Shown in pieces: positions 1 to 7,699 of a stretch of 64,000 nucleotides of DNA (within the stretch, counting starts at the first letter, position 1; every line of letters begins with the position of its first letter). The position numbers and the translations under genes are program-made. This DNA is from an uncultured Collinsella sp. (lineage in GTDB: Bacteria; Actinomycetota; Coriobacteriia; Coriobacteriales; Coriobacteriaceae). The notes below the pieces were generated by a model that saw only the letters and a program-made list of their open reading frames with translations, searched no databases and was not told the DNA's origin. The stretch is taken from positions 1 through 64,000 of the forward strand of contig UQTU01000002.1 of NCBI GenBank assembly GCA_900544135.1. The letters are read 5' to 3'.

Positions 1-259
1 CGGAGGAATTCCGGAATCAGTCCCTATGTGCGGCGTAGGCCGCTTATTAGCCCGTCCAAGAATTGGGGCGCAGTTCAACGTGCGGCGGGGGTTCTTTCGT
101 CCTGCGGAATGTCCGCGAAGGTTAGCCCTCAGATCCTGCTACGACTACGTCCTTGGATTGTGTAGGCGGATGAAGGACGTAGTTGGTCGGGTATTCCGTC
201 CACTTCGCTGTTTCGCGGCTTTGGGCATAGAGGGGGACCTGGTTGCGGACCCAGATGGC
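1..259. other. Left-edge intergenic stretch
   Basis: I see no convincing gene here. The stretch contains a perfect 11-bp inverted repeat, ACTACGTCCTT at 144-154 and AAGGACGTAGT at 173-183, which could form a hairpin. It lacks a T-run, so it is not a clear terminator. The downstream end of the minus-strand ATPase gene reads towards it. Confidence 0.5.
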
Positions 260-1621
260 CTAGAGGGATATGGGTGCAAACGAGAAATCGTTGTTGGGGT
301 CGTCCTTTTCCATAAACTCATCGAGGCAGAATGTCATATAGATTGGAACGTACAGAACCTTGCCCTCTTTGCTGAGGTTCTCGTGGCTTAGCACAACGGC
401 CTCGGGGATTTTGTACTCGCTCACGCTCATCAGACGGTCGAGGGCCGCATGGGCTCGAACCTTCTTGCCCGATTTGACCTCGATTGGGACAACGTGCCCG
501 CGGGTGCCTTCGATCACAAAGTCAACTTCGCCGACCTCGCGTGTCTGGTAGTACCATGCATCAGTTCCAAGGGCGACAAGCTCCTGCGCGACCACGTTCT
601 CATAGAGACCGCCGAGGTTGGGGGTTTTCATATCAAGGTAGACAGCGCGTGCCGTGCTGCCGGGATACCGTGATGCGAGCATACCTGTATCAGACTCGTA
701 TAGTTTAAAGGCGGTCGCCTTCTCTGTCCTCTTAAGAGGACTCCGGGCCTCCGTCACCTGGGGGACCATCAGTCCAACGCCTGCGTTCACCAGCCATAGG
801 AAATCCTGCTCGTATTTTTGAAGACGAGCTCCCTCGCCTAGAGACGAGACGATAAAGCGATGGGACTCCGCCTCAAGCTGAACGGGAATTTGTTCGAAAA
901 TCGCGCGAACGTTAAACGCTCGAGTCGATGCATATTTAGAGATATCGCTTTTGTACTGATCGACCAGCTGAATTTGAAGCTCACGCGTCCTCACGAGTGA
1001 ATAACCCGAATCGATATAGTTCTGTACGACCTCCGGCATGCCGCCGCAAACGATATAGGCTCTAAAGTTTTTGAGCATCGCCTCATGAATATAGTTTTCG
1101 ACGGGACGCCTCTCGACAAGGCAGGTGCGAATGCCTGCAAGCGCATTCTCGCTGACGCTGTTTGCCCAACAAAACTCTTCAAAATCCATCGGTCGCATAA
1201 TAATGTGCTCAACATACCCCACTGGAAAAGAAGAGATTCCCTTAAACTCAGTCCCCAGCATAGACCCCGAGAAGACATAGCTAAAGCGTCCGTCCTCGAC
1301 CAATGCCTTCATGAGCGTGACGATCTGCGGATACTCCTGAATCTCATCGACAAAGATAAGCGTATCTCCCTCAACAAGTGGCGCATCCGCAAGAAGGGCC
1401 ACACGGTTGATAAAGTCAACGGAGTTCTTAGCGCCAACAAGCGCATCCCTTGCCTCGGCATCGAGCAGCAAGTTGACCTCATAATACGAAGCGTAGTTGC
1501 TTTTTCCAAACGCGCGAATTGCATAACTCTTGCCAATCTGACGCGCACCGGTAACAAGCAAGGCCTTATTAGAGTTATTCTTCCAGTTCAAAAGCCTGTC
1601 AGTGACTTTGCGGCGTAGCAT
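260..1621 (-). CDS. AAA ATPase with DUF4143 domain
   Basis: This 453-residue protein has the layout of the AAA_14/DUF4143 family. The Walker A motif GARQIGKS is at residues 25-32 and the Walker B segment TLIFVDEIQE at about 87-96. The C-terminal DUF4143 part ends in an EVDFVI...PIEVKSGK pattern (about 365-390) that resembles a PD-(D/E)xK nuclease fold. The family is widespread and its role is poorly known; links to mobile DNA or toxin-like functions are suggested for some members. The gene stands alone, with its start next to three 34-bp direct repeats (1637-1722). The family is clear from the motifs; the function is unknown. Confidence 0.85.
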   Translation of the reverse strand: MLRRKVTDRLLNWKNNSNKALLVTGARQIGKSYAIRAFGKSNYASYYEVNLLLDAEARDALVGAKNSVDFINRVALLADAPLVEGDTLIFVDEIQEYPQIVTLMKALVEDGRFSYVFSGSMLGTEFKGISSFPVGYVEHIIMRPMDFEEFCWANSVSENALAGIRTCLVERRPVENYIHEAMLKNFRAYIVCGGMPEVVQNYIDSGYSLVRTRELQIQLVDQYKSDISKYASTRAFNVRAIFEQIPVQLEAESHRFIVSSLGEGARLQKYEQDFLWLVNAGVGLMVPQVTEARSPLKRTEKATAFKLYESDTGMLASRYPGSTARAVYLDMKTPNLGGLYENVVAQELVALGTDAWYYQTREVGEVDFVIEGTRGHVVPIEVKSGKKVRAHAALDRLMSVSEYKIPEAVVLSHENLSKEGKVLYVPIYMTFCLDEFMEKDDPNNDFSFAPISL

Positions 1622-1636
1622 TAAAACCCCTCAATG

Positions 1637-1722
1637 ACAAAAATTGGCAAATAGATTTACCCCAAATCATACAAAAATTAGCAAATAGATTTGCCCCTAA
1701 TCATACAAAAATTGGCAGATAG
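1637..1722. repeat. 34-bp direct repeats upstream of the AAA ATPase gene
   Basis: Two full copies and one partial copy of an AT-rich unit starting ACAAAAATTGGCAAATAGAT lie head to tail at 1637-1670, 1671-1704 and 1705-1722. The period is exactly 34 bp. They end 15 bp before the start codon of the minus-strand ATPase gene. The placement fits promoter or operator sites for autoregulation, which is an inference. Confidence 0.8.
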
Positions 1723-1864
1723 CAAAGACTCGCTTAGGTCTCAAAACCACCGAACCGGCGCGGTGCCACGCGAAAAGGCCGGGGACGCCGTTATTTGCGT
1801 CTCCAGCCCCCTGATTACACCTCTGGGTCCCACGATGGGATGTTGTTGATGCTACTAGTACGGC

Positions 1865-2389
1865 TTACCTTGTCTCGCCGGATTCGGTGCGTAAGCGGTA
1901 GCCGTGGACCAAGTCGCTGATGGCCGGCCAGGGAATCTGGCGATCGACCCAAAATTGAAGCTGGACTAGATAGCGCTCGGTGGCGCGGGTGAGGGCGGCA
2001 AACTGCTTGTGAGTCTCTACCTGGGCGTAGAGGTCGCGGCTGCGGGCGAGGATGGCGCTCGTGTTGTCCATCTTGCCGGTGACGTCGAAGGCGCCCGAGA
2101 ACCAGTCGCACAGGCGCGCAGCGCTGTTGTTGAGGGTGGCCAAGTCGGCGGTGTCGCCGTTGGCGTTCTCGGTTGTTTGGGCGCGCAGGAGCGAAAGGAC
2201 GTCGGCGGCGTTCATGCAGTAGCCGACGGTAAAGTTCCATACTGCGAATTCGCGGCCGGTGTCGAGCTTGCGGCGGCGCATATAGTCGATATCGCGCGGC
2301 TCCTCGAGCATCATTTGGTCGGCAAGGGCTTCAAGCGAAGTGGTGTACTCTGCAAGATCGAGTGCAAGCAGGGTGTCGATATCCATCAT
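1865..2389 (-). CDS. Hypothetical protein, DUF3830 neighbour
   Basis: This is a soluble, mostly helical protein of 174 residues that I do not recognise. The open frame extends further upstream, but MMDIDTLLAL at 2389 is the likely start. It follows the stop codon of the preceding gene by 2 bases and has a GGAGGC-like ribosome binding site inside the end of that gene. The tight junction means it is co-transcribed and probably translationally coupled with the cyclophilin-like gene at 2392-2808. It contains no transmembrane segment or metal motif that I can see. Pairing with a DUF3830 protein suggests a shared, unknown metabolic job. Confidence 0.7.
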   Translation of the reverse strand: MMDIDTLLALDLAEYTTSLEALADQMMLEEPRDIDYMRRRKLDTGREFAVWNFTVGYCMNAADVLSLLRAQTTENANGDTADLATLNNSAARLCDWFSGAFDVTGKMDNTSAILARSRDLYAQVETHKQFAALTRATERYLVQLQFWVDRQIPWPAISDLVHGYRLRTESGETR

Positions 2390-2391
2390 GT

Positions 2392-2808
2392 TTAGGCCTC
2401 CGCTTCGATCTCGACGATTTCGTTTTTGATGCACATGCCCTGGTTGTTCCAGACCTTGCGGCAAGCGGCGGCAAAGCGCTCGCGGTCGGCCTCGCAGATG
2501 CGGGCAAACATGTTGCAGGTGCCAAAGGGCTCGCAAATATCAAAGAAGATGCAGATCGAAGACCAACCGCCGTACCAGCTCACAGCACCCGCCGGCTCGT
2601 TAAAGACGGGGTTCTCGATGTACTCGTAGTTGGCGATGGGACCCGATACGGGATAGGTCACCTCGGTATCGCAAATCTTGGCCGAGAAGATGCGCGACTC
2701 GACCGGACAGGACGATTCGAACAGCCTGCACGTCTCGGGCGCTTTGTCCCAGAGCATGTCGGCGAGAAACGTCTCGTCATTCAGAGTGATCTTGAGCATT
2801 TTTGTCAT
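2392..2808 (-). CDS. DUF3830-like cyclophilin-fold protein
   Basis: This 138-residue protein resembles the DUF3830 family, small proteins with a cyclophilin-like barrel. The recognisable features are a KITLNDETF N-terminal strand, an APETCRLFESSCP segment (about 23-35) and a late WYGGWSSICIFFD region. The start at 2808 has an AGGAGG site 8 bases upstream. DUF3830 genes are often found beside amidohydrolase or transport genes, and an amidohydrolase-permease pair and a carbamate kinase lie just to the right here. The family call rests on pattern memory only. It is the first gene of a two-gene minus-strand operon that diverges from the carbamate kinase. Confidence 0.5.
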   Translation of the reverse strand: MTKMLKITLNDETFLADMLWDKAPETCRLFESSCPVESRIFSAKICDTEVTYPVSGPIANYEYIENPVFNEPAGAVSWYGGWSSICIFFDICEPFGTCNMFARICEADRERFAAACRKVWNNQGMCIKNEIVEIEAEA

Positions 2809-3411
2809 CGTAAGGACCTCCTCAATCCGTCGCTCAAGGGGCTCGCTGGCGGATAAAGGAGAAGACAGCTACGGGGTCGCCGAACCCAAACTTCACGGCA
2901 GATGCCTGTCGCCCCAGCCCGTGCTGTACTCGGCTAAAGTATCACGCCTTGGGGGCAGAAGCAATATCCCTGTTTTGAATTTTTGGACACTTTGCCGCAA
3001 TGCAGCTCGCTCACGGTTGCTTGCCGCGGGGTGAAGCGCGATGGGTTATTCCTTATGCTGGATGAAAAGCCCCATGTTTTTGCAGGGGTGCATACTCGTC
3101 TTATAAGTGCATAGAATCTCGTATAGTGCGAGTAAGATATTGCGCTGTCCGTTTTGTGTTTAGCAGAGATGTAGTTTGCATAATCCGACATAATCCTCGC
3201 TGCATTTAAATAAAGTTGCACGTAAATGGCGTAGATATATCTGAGCTGGGGTTCTGTACGCTGAGCGGATAAAAACGACCGTTCACCGTTCCGCTATTTT
3301 CAAAATGAATAAAATGAGCGATAAAGAGATTATAAACCTTAATAAACTCGCGTATCGCACGGACGCGGGTTATTAATGGGTTGTAGGCCTTTTACAGAAA
3401 GGATTCCAGCA
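2809..3411. promoter_or_regulatory. Divergent intergenic region before carbamate kinase
   Basis: This 603-bp gap separates the minus-strand DUF3830 operon from the carbamate kinase. The right half is AT-rich and must hold the kinase promoter. A small stem, CTCGTATAGTGCGAG, lies near 3118. A minus-strand open frame inside the gap has no ribosome binding site and looks spurious. No riboswitch fold that I know is evident. Confidence 0.4.
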
Positions 3412-4374
3412 ATGTCTAAGCCTCTTGGCAAGCCCGATCGTATTGTCGTCGCCCTCGGCGGCAACGCCCTCGGCAACAACCCCGTCGAGCAGATCGAGGC
3501 CGTGAGCAACACCGCCCACGCTCTCCTCGGCCTCATCGAGCAGGGCAACGAGATCATCATCACCCACGGCAACGGCCCGCAGGTCGGCATGATCCAGAAC
3601 GCCTTCGCCGCCGCCCACGATGCCATCGGCACCCCCGAGATGCCGCTGCCCGAGTGTGGCGCCATGTCCCAGGGCTACATTGGCTATCACCTGCAGCAGG
3701 GCATTGGCCGCGAGATGCACAAGCGCTACAAGCGCTGGCACGCCGCAACCGTCGTCACCCAGATCGAGTGCGACCCCGACGACCCCGCGTTCAAGAGCCC
3801 GACCAAGCCGATCGGCCCCTTCTACACCGAGGAGCAGGCCAAGGAGTTCATGGCCGAGGACCCCTCCAAGGTCTTCGTCGAGGATTCCGGCCGCGGCTGG
3901 CGCCGCGTCGTCGCCTCCCCCGACCCCAAGAAGATCGTCGAGGCCGACTCCATCCTCAACCTGCTCGACAACGAGTTCATCGTCATCGCCTGCGGCGGCG
4001 GCGGCATCCCCGTCGTCCGCGACTACGAGAACAAGGGCTGCTACAAGGGCGTCCCCGCCGTCATCGACAAGGACCTGGGCGGCGAGCTGCTGGCCGAGGA
4101 CTGCGACGCCGACGTCCTGTTCCTGCTGACCGCCGTTGAGCATGTCGCCATCAACTTCGGCAAGCCCAACCAGGAGGAGCTCGAGGACCTCACCGCCGAC
4201 GAGGCCGAGCGCCTGGCCGACGAGGGCCAGTTCGGCAAGGGCTCCATGGAGCCCAAGGTCCGCGCCGCCATCAAGTTCGCCCGTTCCCGCAAGGGCCGCA
4301 CCTGCATCATCGGCGCCCTGGACAAGGCCGCCGAGACCATGGCCGGCCTCTCCGGTACCCGCATCCACGAGTAG
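3412..4374 (+). CDS. arcC: Carbamate kinase
   Basis: Carbamate kinase interconverts carbamoyl phosphate plus ADP with carbamate plus ATP, usually making ATP at the end of arginine, agmatine or purine/allantoin breakdown. The 320-residue protein has the amino-acid-kinase motifs ALGGNAL (14-20) and THGNGPQVG (51-59), and the CGGGGIPV glycine loop typical of the family. The start at 3412 has an AGAAAGGA site; an upstream in-frame ATG at 3376 lacks one. No arginine deiminase or ornithine carbamoyltransferase gene lies nearby, so the source of carbamoyl phosphate is not visible. The DUF3830 operon and the amidohydrolase are candidate partners. The gene ends in a strong terminator. Confidence 0.96.
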   Translation: MSKPLGKPDRIVVALGGNALGNNPVEQIEAVSNTAHALLGLIEQGNEIIITHGNGPQVGMIQNAFAAAHDAIGTPEMPLPECGAMSQGYIGYHLQQGIGREMHKRYKRWHAATVVTQIECDPDDPAFKSPTKPIGPFYTEEQAKEFMAEDPSKVFVEDSGRGWRRVVASPDPKKIVEADSILNLLDNEFIVIACGGGGIPVVRDYENKGCYKGVPAVIDKDLGGELLAEDCDADVLFLLTAVEHVAINFGKPNQEELEDLTADEAERLADEGQFGKGSMEPKVRAAIKFARSRKGRTCIIGALDKAAETMAGLSGTRIHE

Positions 4375-4440
4375 TCCCTACTCCGTTGCCTCTCCCGTGG
4401 GCGCCAGGCAAGGCGCCCACAGACTAGCCTCTCTTCATGA

Positions 4441-4475
4441 GCCCCGCAGTCCGCTCCGACTGCGGGGCTTTTGCT
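4441..4475 (+). terminator. Terminator after carbamate kinase
   Basis: A perfect 10-bp stem, GCCCCGCAGT / ACTGCGGGGC, is followed by TTTTGCT. It lies 66 bp after the stop codon of the carbamate kinase. Confidence 0.9.
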
Positions 4476-4480
4476 ATCGG

Positions 4481-4747
4481 TAGTCATTGGGGGCAGACTT
4501 AAATGAGTAGCACCAATCAACTGCGGAAAGTGCATCCCAGAATGAGCGTCCAAAACGGGGCGCAGCTTCCCCGGGGCCCTCAACCGGAAAATACATCCCG
4601 GAATTTGGCCGAAAAGTGGGGCACAGTTTCCCAAGCATGCCGCTAGAGGAAAGCGCATCCCGCTATCGAACTTCAAAGCGGGGTGCGCTTTCCGTGCCAG
4701 CAGTTCCGGGCAGCCTGGGACCACTCATTTAAGTCTGTCCCCAATGA
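4481..4747. repeat. Composite inverted-repeat element with three internal hairpins
   Basis: The ends of this element are inverted copies of one another: TCATTGGGGGCAGACTTAAA near 4484 pairs with TTAAGTCTGTCCCCAATGA ending at 4747. Inside are three degenerate copies of one hairpin, at 4525-4570, 4586-4632 and 4648-4693. Each has the form GGAAAnnnCATCCC...GGGGnGCnnnTTTCC. The third is nearly perfect (GGAAAGCGCATCCCGC / GCGGGGTGCGCTTTCC). The right end recurs at about 35382-35415. No transposase is present, so it looks like a non-autonomous palindromic repeat. Confidence 0.85.
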
Positions 4748-4758
4748 GTGCCCAATGA

Positions 4759-5760
4759 CTAGTAGTAGGCCCACATGGCTTCGACTTCGTTGAGGACCTC
4801 TACGACGCCCCAGCGGCGGGCGCCGCGGCTGGCCGAGTTGGGATCGAAGACTTCAATCTGGTCGGCGTCGTCAATACCGTAAAGTACAATGTAGTGGCCC
4901 ACGTTGGTAAAGGTGCCCGGCCGAACGGCGGCGATGACGGGCGCTCCCGAACGCAGCGCCTGAGTCATCGAGTCGCGATCGTTATGAAGCTCCGTTCCGT
5001 TAAGTCCCAACTGCCACGCACCGCTCGTCATAAACGACCATTCGGTTGCACCGGTGGGGGCGTAATTGCCTGCCTCGGAAAGCGCGCACATATTGACGGG
5101 GGTCATATCGGTGCGTCCCGTCTTAAAGATATAGACCATGGTGAGGCACGTAGGCCCGCAGGCATTTTGGCGGATGGTACCGCCGGCGTAAGGCAGCTCC
5201 GACCATGCAGGGTCGATCTGATAGATATGGGGCATCGTGCCGGCCTGCCACTGCGAGCGTGGGGTCGAGAACGCAAAGGAGTAACCGGGTGCGACGGGAG
5301 CTTTAAGCAGCTTGTCCTCGGCAGTGGGCTCGAGACCGGCTGATCCGTGAGAGATACAGGATCCCAAAAACACAAAGACGAGGCAGGCGGCGATGGAGCA
5401 AAACGCAAGGCGTAGGCGGCGGGCCGGAAGCGCGTGACTTGTGGTGTGCGACGCGGGGCGAGGGGCGGAATTGCCGCGATCGCGTTGAGGTCGCGAAAAG
5501 GAGCGCTTAACGTAGTAGTCGGTCTTACGGCGATCGTAGCGGCGTGGCTGCGATGTGTCGGTCTGGCGTTGGCGTGTGCTCGTACTCATTCGGTCTGACT
5601 GCTGCACGGTACGGCTTTGTTGCCGCGAAGAAGCCCCGAGCTGCTCTTGGGGGCGCTGCGGGTTGTCGTTGTCGGAGGTGCTTCTGGGCGTTGGCGTGGT
5701 GCGGCCGGCAAGGCGCACGCTTTGTGGCCGTTGGTCGCCGTCATTGTATCCATATGCCAT
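4759..5760 (-). CDS. Membrane-anchored C39-like cysteine peptidase
   Basis: The 333-residue protein has a long, polar, Arg/Gln-rich N-terminus (about 1-95), one hydrophobic segment near 100-125 that could be a membrane anchor or uncleaved signal, and a C-terminal C39-like (peptidase_C39_2) domain. The catalytic Cys is in QNACGPTCLTMV, the His in VGHYIVLYG, and an Asp or Asn follows in VFDPNSA. This order is that of papain-like peptidases. I chose the ATG at 5760 because AAGGTG precedes it. The domain should face outside the cell. The substrate is unknown. It stands alone on the minus strand. Confidence 0.8.
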   Translation of the reverse strand: MAYGYNDGDQRPQSVRLAGRTTPTPRSTSDNDNPQRPQEQLGASSRQQSRTVQQSDRMSTSTRQRQTDTSQPRRYDRRKTDYYVKRSFSRPQRDRGNSAPRPASHTTSHALPARRLRLAFCSIAACLVFVFLGSCISHGSAGLEPTAEDKLLKAPVAPGYSFAFSTPRSQWQAGTMPHIYQIDPAWSELPYAGGTIRQNACGPTCLTMVYIFKTGRTDMTPVNMCALSEAGNYAPTGATEWSFMTSGAWQLGLNGTELHNDRDSMTQALRSGAPVIAAVRPGTFTNVGHYIVLYGIDDADQIEVFDPNSASRGARRWGVVEVLNEVEAMWAYY

Positions 5761-6116
5761 TCGAATCACCTTGCCTCATGTGTAACTTGTCTATCCTACA
5801 TAAAAAGATGCACGACACATGGGCATGTGCGCCAAAAGCCTGACAAATGGTATGAACGTTGCCGCGCCGCGCGCCAAGCGTCACGGCAACAGGTATTCAA
5901 AAGCAGCCAAGATGAAAGCGTCCAAGACGAATGACGTCTTCCTCCGTTCGTCCCAAAAACGGCGCCGCTCGTTTTGCAGTTCTGCCTTCGGTCGAGCCAC
6001 AAGCGGCGCTGCTGTGCCAAGGCCGTATCTTAAAGCCACGAAATAAAAGCGCGCGGCAAAACAGACCGCGCAAGGGGTGACGCCAAAGAGGCGTCAATAA
6101 GGAAAGGAGGGGAACA
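5761..6116. promoter_or_regulatory. Divergent intergenic region before the permease
   Basis: The 356-bp gap separates the C39 peptidase gene from the permease. It contains short stems near 6050-6075 (GCGCGCGG...CCGCGC) and at about 6080-6096 (GACGCC...GGCGTC) in the presumed leader of the permease operon, and an excellent AGGAGGGG site at its right end. I see no gene and no known riboswitch. Confidence 0.4.
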
Positions 6117-7568
6117 ATGGCGGACAAGAACGCAGAAGTTGCAGTCGAAGGTAACGGTGGCATGAAGAAAACGCTTTCGCTCTGGAACTTCTTCACCATC
6201 GGTTTCGGTGCCATCATCGGTACAGGTTGGGTTCTGCAGGTCGGCGACTGGATGGTCGTGGGCGGCGGTCCCGTTCCCGCTATGATCGCATTCCTCTTGG
6301 GTGCAATCTTCCTCGTGCCCGTCGGAGCTGTTTTCGGTGAGCTCACGGCTGCTATCCCCATCTCGGGCGGCATCGTCGAGTATGTCGATCGTAGCTTTGG
6401 CCGTACGCTGAGCTATATCACCGGATGGCTTTTGGCCCTGGGCAACGGCATCCTGTGCCCGTGGGAGGCAATCGCCATCTCGACCCTCGTGTCCGAGATG
6501 TTCGGCAGCCTGCCCGGTCTTGAGTGGCTGCGCGCCGTCAAGCTCTACACCATCCTGGGTGCCGACGTGTACCTGTTCCCGACGCTGATCGCGCTCGGCT
6601 TTGCAGCCTACGTCATCTTCCTCAACTTCCGCGGTGCCAGCTCGGCCGCCAAGCTCCAGGCCTTCCTGACCAAGGCCCTGCTCTGCGGCATGCTGCTCGC
6701 CATGGGCGTCTCGCTGTTCACCGGTTCGCCGGAACACGCCATGCCCGTGTTCTCCCAGGTCACCGGCGCTGGCGGCGGCAAGCCCGCTACCGAGGGCACC
6801 AGCCTGTTCGCCGGCATCGTGTCGGTCCTGGTTCTGACCCCGTTCTTCTACGCCGGCTTCGACACCATTCCTCAGCAGGCTGAGGAAGCGGCCGAGGGCC
6901 TCAACTGGAACAAGTTCGGCAAGATCATCTCCCTAGCCCTGCTGGCTGCAGGCGGCTTCTACATGGTCTGCATCTACTCGTTCGGCACCATCCTCGACTG
7001 GCATGAGTTTGTTAAGAGCCCGGTTCCCGCGCTTGCCTGCCTCAAGGGCATCAACATGCTTCTGTACCTGGCCATGCTCGTCATCGCTACGCTTGGACCC
7101 ATGGGCCCGATGAACTCCTTCTACGGCGCCACGAGCCGCATCATGCTTGCCATGGGCCGCAAGGGCCAGCTGCCCGAGAAATTCGCCGAGGTCGACCCCA
7201 AGTCCGGCGCTCCCAAGCTCGCCTGCGTCGTCCTGGGCGTCATCACCGTCATCGGTCCGTTCCTGGGCAAGAACATGCTCATTCCTCTGACTAACGTGTC
7301 GGCCCTCGCCTTCATCTTCTCCTGCGGCATGGTCGCCCTCGCTTGCCTGCGCATGCGCCTCACCGAGCCCGACCTGCCTCGTCCCTACGAGGTGCCCGGC
7401 GGCAAGTTTGGCATCTGCCTCGCTGTCGCTGCCTGCGCCGTCATCATCGGCCTGCTCGTAATCCCGTTCTCTCCCGCCTCCCTCAACATGGTGGAGTGGA
7501 GCATCGTGATCGGCTGGCTGGCCATTGGCCTGGCTCTTATGGCCTTTACCAATTCCCGCAAAAAGTAG
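6117..7568 (+). CDS. APC-family amino acid permease
   Basis: The 483-residue polytopic membrane protein has about 12 hydrophobic segments. The first carries the unwound-helix motif GFGAIIGTGW (residues about 30-40) that binds the substrate amino or carboxyl group in APC-superfamily transporters. The ribosome binding site AGGAGGGG makes the start certain. The amidohydrolase gene lies 131 bp downstream on the same strand, after a GC-rich hairpin. The pair could import and hydrolyse a small amide, peptide or amino-acid derivative. The substrate cannot be read from the sequence. Confidence 0.9.
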   Translation: MADKNAEVAVEGNGGMKKTLSLWNFFTIGFGAIIGTGWVLQVGDWMVVGGGPVPAMIAFLLGAIFLVPVGAVFGELTAAIPISGGIVEYVDRSFGRTLSYITGWLLALGNGILCPWEAIAISTLVSEMFGSLPGLEWLRAVKLYTILGADVYLFPTLIALGFAAYVIFLNFRGASSAAKLQAFLTKALLCGMLLAMGVSLFTGSPEHAMPVFSQVTGAGGGKPATEGTSLFAGIVSVLVLTPFFYAGFDTIPQQAEEAAEGLNWNKFGKIISLALLAAGGFYMVCIYSFGTILDWHEFVKSPVPALACLKGINMLLYLAMLVIATLGPMGPMNSFYGATSRIMLAMGRKGQLPEKFAEVDPKSGAPKLACVVLGVITVIGPFLGKNMLIPLTNVSALAFIFSCGMVALACLRMRLTEPDLPRPYEVPGGKFGICLAVAACAVIIGLLVIPFSPASLNMVEWSIVIGWLAIGLALMAFTNSRKK

Positions 7569-7699
7569 CGCCTAGCCGGGGCGGATCGGGTGCGCGGGAT
7601 CCTCTCTTTCGCGCACCGAACCCGGCACCACTTGGGTAGTTTTGTGAGGCCTTAACCCAACACGGCCTCGCCCACTATATGGATCCATAAGGAGGAACC
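7569..7699 (+). promoter_or_regulatory. Intercistronic hairpins between permease and amidohydrolase
   Basis: Two stems lie between the genes: GGGTGCGCG with CGCGCACC around 7588-7620, and GAGGCC with GGCCTC around 7647-7669. Neither has a long T-run, so they may act as RNA processing or stability elements rather than full terminators. Confidence 0.4.

Noticed and set aside
1637..1722. Possible CRISPR or plasmid iteron array
   Set aside because: The copies are contiguous with no spacers, and no replication gene is nearby.
2934..3221. A 95-codon minus-strand frame in the gap before carbamate kinase
   Set aside because: It lacks a ribosome binding site, its codon use is unlike the neighbours, and no motif is present.
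3373..4368. A long minus-strand frame over the carbamate kinase
   Set aside because: It is a Gly/Val/Ala/Asp-rich shadow of a well-supported gene.
4481..4747. Insertion sequence
   Set aside because: The element has inverted ends but is too short for a transposase and contains only hairpins.
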